A stretch of 64,000 bases of DNA from Coriobacteriaceae bacterium EMTCatB1 (GTDB taxonomy: Bacteria; Actinomycetota; Coriobacteriia; Anaerosomatales; Anaerosomataceae), in assembly GCA_001950395.1 (NCBI GenBank), contig BDLO01000001.1, positions 967,979-1,031,978 of the forward strand, given 5' to 3'. The notes below the pieces were generated by a model. The model saw only the letters and a list, made by a program, of their open reading frames with translations, searched no databases and was not told where the DNA came from. The position numbers were made by a program, and so were the translations under genes. Position 1 is the first letter of the stretch. Each line of letters begins with the position of its first letter. This document shows, in pieces, positions 60,619-64,000 of the stretch.

Positions 60619-61185
60619 CTACGGAGACGTCGTCGAGCCAGACGACTGCGTGGCAGGCACGCTCCCGCCGATCTGCGACAGGTACTGCTTTGCGGCCTCG
60701 ATCTGCTGCGTGAGCGTGGGGTCGTTGGTGGCGATGAACCGCTTGAGCGACTCGGCTGCATCCGGAGCGCCCGAGTAGTACGCGGCGAACGCACGATCCC
60801 CGAGCACCTGCGCGTTATCGGGCTGCTTCGCAAGCACCCTATCGTAGTACGTGATCGCCACACTCCAGAGCGGCTGTGCGGCGTCCGCCAGACCCGCGTT
60901 CGTCAACTCCGCAGCGTAGTCGTAGTATGCATGACCAAGCTGCATGAGGATGCCCACATTCTCGGGATCCGCCTTCTGCGCCGCCAGAAGCGCGTCGATC
61001 GCCGGCTGGTGCTTGGCCGCGATCGACGACTGCGACGCGGCCGTCCCGCCGTTGCTCCCAGAGGAGCTCCGCGAGCCACCAGCTCCGATAGCCGCCAGTC
61101 CTGCGACGGACGCCACGAACGACAGCGCCACCGCGATGATGACGATCTTCACCCAGGTCGGGGACGAAGTCTTGTCGATGGCCAT
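60619..61185 (-). CDS. Membrane-anchored TPR protein
   Basis: A 188-residue protein with one N-terminal membrane helix (about 13-34, IVIIAVALSFVASVAGLAAI), a Ser/Gly/Thr-rich stretch and then TPR-like repeats (AIDALLAAQKADPENVGILMQLGHAYYDYA, TYYDRVLAKQPDN). It likely acts as a scaffold on the outer face of the membrane. It ends close to the STAS gene on the other strand (convergent, 15 bases). Specific partners are unknown. Confidence 0.75.
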   Translation of the reverse strand: MAIDKTSSPTWVKIVIIAVALSFVASVAGLAAIGAGGSRSSSGSNGGTAASQSSIAAKHQPAIDALLAAQKADPENVGILMQLGHAYYDYAAELTNAGLADAAQPLWSVAITYYDRVLAKQPDNAQVLGDRAFAAYYSGAPDAAESLKRFIATNDPTLTQQIEAAKQYLSQIGGSVPATQSSGSTTSP

Positions 61186-61246
61186 GAGCCACCCTCGCTT
61201 TCTTGTCCTGTGGAGACCGACGCTGAGCCGGTCACGTGCGCAGGCG

Positions 61247-61642
61247 TCAGTTGCCGGTGCCGGTCGTCTCGGTGCCGGTGGCGGACCCGCCCGTGGCGGT
61301 CGCGGTCTGACCGCCCGTCATGCCGCTGATGTCGGGGTGGCCTGGCGGCAGCTGGCCGGACTGCAGCTGCTCCGGCGTCAGCTGCGGGGCGATGGCGCCT
61401 GTACCGGTGTCGGTCGCCGTCGAGCCGCCGGTCGGTATCAGGATGCCGATGATGACGCCGATCAGGAGCGCGATGACGGCCATCAGCGCAGCGACCGTCA
61501 TGCTGACGCTCTGCTGGAAGACTTGCTGCTTGGCCGCAGGAGCCGCGACCTTCTGGGCCGACCGTGCGCTCGGCGCTTTCTTCTCTGTCTTCTTTGGGGT
61601 CACGCTCTCTTCTTCGTCGAAGAAGAAGTCCTGGTCGCTCAC
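61247..61642 (-). CDS. Small single-pass membrane protein of unknown function
   Basis: A 131-residue protein. The N-terminus is acidic then Lys/Ala rich (DQDFFFDEEESVTPKKTEKK), followed by a hydrophobic helix (about 46-69, VSMTVAALMAVIALLIGVIIGIL) and a low-complexity Thr/Gly/Ala/Gln tail. No known domain. GTG at 61642 overlaps the RseC-family gene stop by 4 bases, so it is coupled to it. Confidence 0.7.
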   Translation of the reverse strand: MSDQDFFFDEEESVTPKKTEKKAPSARSAQKVAAPAAKQQVFQQSVSMTVAALMAVIALLIGVIIGILIPTGGSTATDTGTGAIAPQLTPEQLQSGQLPPGHPDISGMTGGQTATATGGSATGTETTGTGN

Positions 61643-62124
61643 TCGTACCTCCTGTCAGCGGCGGCGTCGTCGTGACGGTCGCCTGAATCCGTGTGAACGC
61701 GCGTGATTATACCACGCACGAATGGGGCGAACTCCTCTTTGCGAGCCAGCTCGCGCTCGCGGAAGAATACCGCGGCGAGGACTGCTGTAGCGCTCCCGAT
61801 GCCGGTGAACGCCCCGACGGTATCCGGGCTCCCGTCACCACGTGATGCAAGCAAGAACCCGGCCAAGTATCCGGCGAAGAGCGCGATGAGCGGAGCGACG
61901 TAGATGGCGAGCGCGGCCTGCACGCGAAGACGCTCAGGGATCTCGATCTCCACCTCGTCACCGACGCTCGCTCCGGCACGGTCGATGACGTCCGCGAGCA
62001 GCATCTCGCCCGAGGCCGAGCTGAGCGAAGCGCACGCCTTGCACCCCGCGCACGCCGCCGTCTGACCGAGGGCCACGTCCACGCGGCTTCCGCGCACCGC
62101 AACTACCGTCCCACGCTCTCTCAC
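61639..62124 (-). CDS. RseC/MucC-family membrane protein
   Basis: A 161-residue protein with a small N-terminal domain, the cysteine motif ACAGCKACASL (CxxCxxC), and two membrane helices (about 70-90 and 105-118). RseC/MucC proteins act with SoxR reduction or sigma-E regulation in proteobacteria, and in anaerobes they sit with Rnf-type complexes. GTG at 62124 overlaps the amidohydrolase stop by 4 bases. Confidence 0.8.
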   Translation of the reverse strand: MRERGTVVAVRGSRVDVALGQTAACAGCKACASLSSASGEMLLADVIDRAGASVGDEVEIEIPERLRVQAALAIYVAPLIALFAGYLAGFLLASRGDGSPDTVGAFTGIGSATAVLAAVFFRERELARKEEFAPFVRGIITRVHTDSGDRHDDAAADRRYE

Positions 62125-63479
62125 GCGGAGCCCCCGTCGCGCAGCTTCGCCTGGACGCGGTCCGCGCGCTCGACGAGATCGGCGAAACTCGCCGCGTCGA
62201 CGGAGCCGCGGTCGAAGACTACCTCCCCGTCGATCATCGTCAGAAGCACGTCATCCTGATTCGTGGTGTGCACCACCGCACCGTACGGATCGCGCGTCGG
62301 GACCTGGTGGCTGCGGGATAGGTCGACCGCCACGACGTCGGCACGCTTGCCGGGCTCGAGGCTTCCCACGAGGTGGTCGATGCCGAGCGCTCGCGCGCCG
62401 TCGAGGGTCGCCATGCGTACGAAGCGCTCCGCTGGATAGAATCGCGCCTCGCCGGCTAAACCGCGCTGGACGAGGAGGCCGATGCGCATCTCGTCGAAGA
62501 AGTCCATGGTGCTGTTCGAGGCCGGGGAATCGGTGCCGATGCCCACCACGACGCCGGCGTCCACGAGCTCGCGCAGCGGAGCGATCCCCATGCCGAGCTT
62601 CAGATTGCATCGTGGGCAGTACGCAACTGCCGTCCGCGTCTTGGCCAGGATGTCGACGTCTCCCTCGTCGAGGTGGACACAGTGGACCGCGAGCATCCGG
62701 GGCACCTCGAGGATGCCCCACTGATACACGTAACGCACCGGGCTCACGCCCGTCGGCAACCACCCGATGCTCGACCAGCCCGAAGCGTCACGGTAGTCCT
62801 GGCCGAGAAGCGACGACCCGTACTTCACGAAGTCGTGCTCGTCCTTGGAGCCCGCGAGGTGCATCGCCACGGGCAGATCCTCCTCGACAGCGGCGTGCGC
62901 GACGGCTTCGAAGAGCTTCGGATGGCACGAGTACGGCGAGTGCGGAGCGACGCCTATCTCGATGCGAGCAGAGGCCGCGTCCTTCCACCGAGCCACGTCT
63001 CCAAGCGCCTCGTCGAGCGCTTGCTCCACTCGGGCGCGGTCCATCGTCGAGACTTCTCGGTAGATCACCCCTCGCAACCCGGCGGCAGACGCTGCGCCCA
63101 CCGAAGCGCCGGAGTCAGTGATGTCCGCGATCGTGGTGATGCCCGACCGCACGGCTTCCGTAGCGCCGAGCTCGGCAGAGACGGCCCAGTCCTCGGGCTC
63201 GAGCGCGGCCTCCTTGCGCATCACCTGGAGCTTCCACTGCGAGTACGGCGCATCGTCCACCATCCCGCGGAAGACGGCGTACTCGAGGTGCGTGTGCAGA
63301 TCCACGAACCCGGGCATGAGCGCTGCCTGCCCGAAATCGCGCACCTCTTCTTCGGGATACCGCGCGACGAGATCGTCACGAGCGCCGACCTCAACGATGA
63401 CGCCGTCGCGGACCAGCACGGCCCCGTGCTCGACGAACGGCGCGCTCACGGGAAGGACGTAGCGGGCTGCAAGCAGCAT
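62121..63479 (-). CDS. Amidohydrolase, possible aminofutalosine deaminase (MqnX-like)
   Basis: A metal-dependent deaminase of the MTA/SAH deaminase group, 452 residues. It has the metal site motif DLHTHLE, then MHLAGS, VHCVHL and GTDSPASN, giving the HxH, H, H and D ligands. Members remove the 6-amino group of adenine nucleosides. The adjacent gene is menG/ubiE, so a role in the futalosine menaquinone route (deaminating aminofutalosine) is likely, but SAH or methylthioadenosine deaminase cannot be excluded. ATG at 63479 after GGAGGTCGCCC. Confidence 0.85.
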   Translation of the reverse strand: MLLAARYVLPVSAPFVEHGAVLVRDGVIVEVGARDDLVARYPEEEVRDFGQAALMPGFVDLHTHLEYAVFRGMVDDAPYSQWKLQVMRKEAALEPEDWAVSAELGATEAVRSGITTIADITDSGASVGAASAAGLRGVIYREVSTMDRARVEQALDEALGDVARWKDAASARIEIGVAPHSPYSCHPKLFEAVAHAAVEEDLPVAMHLAGSKDEHDFVKYGSSLLGQDYRDASGWSSIGWLPTGVSPVRYVYQWGILEVPRMLAVHCVHLDEGDVDILAKTRTAVAYCPRCNLKLGMGIAPLRELVDAGVVVGIGTDSPASNSTMDFFDEMRIGLLVQRGLAGEARFYPAERFVRMATLDGARALGIDHLVGSLEPGKRADVVAVDLSRSHQVPTRDPYGAVVHTTNQDDVLLTMIDGEVVFDRGSVDAASFADLVERADRVQAKLRDGGSA

Positions 63480-63550
63480 GGGCGACCTCCGAGACGACCA
63501 GATACGCAAGACATCCTAGCACGCGCGCGGCGCCGACTGCGCGGGACGGC

Positions 63551-64000
63551 TCAGACCTCCGCGACGTGCACCGCCACGATGCCGCCAGTGAGGTTCCGCC
63601 ACCGCACGCGCGAGAATCCGGCCGCCTCGAGCTCGCGTGCAAGCTCTGCTTGCTTGGGGAACGCGCGTATCGAAGCATTGAGGTACTCGAACGACGCGCG
63701 GTCCCCCGCGATGAGCGCTCCAAGCGCAGGAATGACCCGCCCGAGGTACGCGTGGTACACCGCACGGAACAGAGCGCACTGCGGCGTGCTGAACTCGAGG
63801 ATCACGTACCGCCCGCCGGGGCGCAGCACCCGCCTCACCTCACGGAAGTTCGCCGCACGGTCGGGCAGGTTGCGCACGCCGAATGCTATCGTGACGACGT
63901 CGAACGACGCATCCGGGAAGGGCAACGCTTGCGCGTCCGCGTGCGCGAACGAGATGCGCGTGGGGCCGTCGTATCGCGCTGCCTTGCGCTTGCCGACCTC
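63551..64000 (-). CDS. menG: Demethylmenaquinone methyltransferase MenG/UbiE (5' end outside window)
   Basis: SAM-dependent methyltransferase that makes the last step to menaquinone. The 150 codons in the window show FPDASFDVVTIAFGVRNLPDRAANFREVRRVLRPGGRYVILEFSTP, the classic UbiE core, and a C-terminal GIVAVHVAEV end. The frame is open to the right edge, so the N-terminus with the SAM-binding GxG is outside. A 71-base gap separates it from the amidohydrolase gene. Confidence 0.92.
   Translation of the reverse strand, partial: EVGKRKAARYDGPTRISFAHADAQALPFPDASFDVVTIAFGVRNLPDRAANFREVRRVLRPGGRYVILEFSTPQCALFRAVYHAYLGRVIPALGALIAGDRASFEYLNASIRAFPKQAELARELEAAGFSRVRWRNLTGGIVAVHVAEV

Overview
The window is about 64 kb of GC-rich chromosomal DNA with very dense housekeeping gene content. 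Almost every gene lies on the minus strand. Adjacent genes often overlap by 4 bases (ATGA or GTGA), and many start with GTG. The gene set suggests an actinomycete-related lineage, most likely a deep or anaerobic Coriobacteriia-type organism. The reasons are a T-box leader on pheST, a tmk-holB-ricT order, an 11-subunit complex I without the NADH module, a probable futalosine-route menaquinone gene beside menG, and archaeal-type genes (topoisomerase I, cyclic 2,3-diphosphoglycerate synthesis). This taxonomic call is inference. I see no insertion sequence, prophage, CRISPR array or rRNA operon.

Layout, in rising coordinates: arginine genes argJ (cut by the window edge) and argC (1-2186); pheT-pheS behind a T-box leader (2327-6190); a SipW-type signal peptidase and its camelysin-like substrate (6166-7097); rplT-rpmI-infC with an attenuator leader and a non-AUG infC start (7290-8701); an orphan PAS histidine kinase, thrS and a zinc-ribbon membrane protein (8699-13257); a plus-strand glycosyltransferase (13418-14467); folC and valS (14416-18440); a small four-cysteine protein (18610-18831); tig-clpP-clpX behind tRNA-Leu and tRNA-Lys (18850-22387); then rho, fructose-6-phosphate aldolase, 2-phosphoglycerate kinase, cyclic 2,3-diphosphoglycerate synthetase and a metallophosphoesterase as one tightly coupled operon (22455-27557).

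Next come a Wzz-like and an O-antigen-ligase-like protein behind hom-thrB (27643-32023), lysA and argS (32093-35171), rlmH and htrA (35273-36960), and the nuoA-D, nuoH-N operon (37104-46638). These are followed by tRNA-Thr, ricT, holB, tmk and the class I fumarase genes with an MFS transporter between the two subunits and mdh at the head (46918-53620). The last part holds a degenerate nitrilase-like gene, an archaeal-type topA, an HD hydrolase, hypB-hypA-tatC-tatB, a divergent pair of STAS proteins, a TPR protein, two small membrane proteins, an amidohydrolase (possible aminofutalosine deaminase) and the truncated menG/ubiE (53717-64000).

Functionally, the complex I lacking NuoEFG, the Tat system, hypAB, menaquinone genes and malate/fumarate enzymes fit anaerobic or low-potential respiration with a quinone pool. 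The most unusual element is the bacterial operon for cyclic 2,3-diphosphoglycerate, a compound best known from thermophilic methanogens. It sits beside a metallophosphoesterase that could be its hydrolase.
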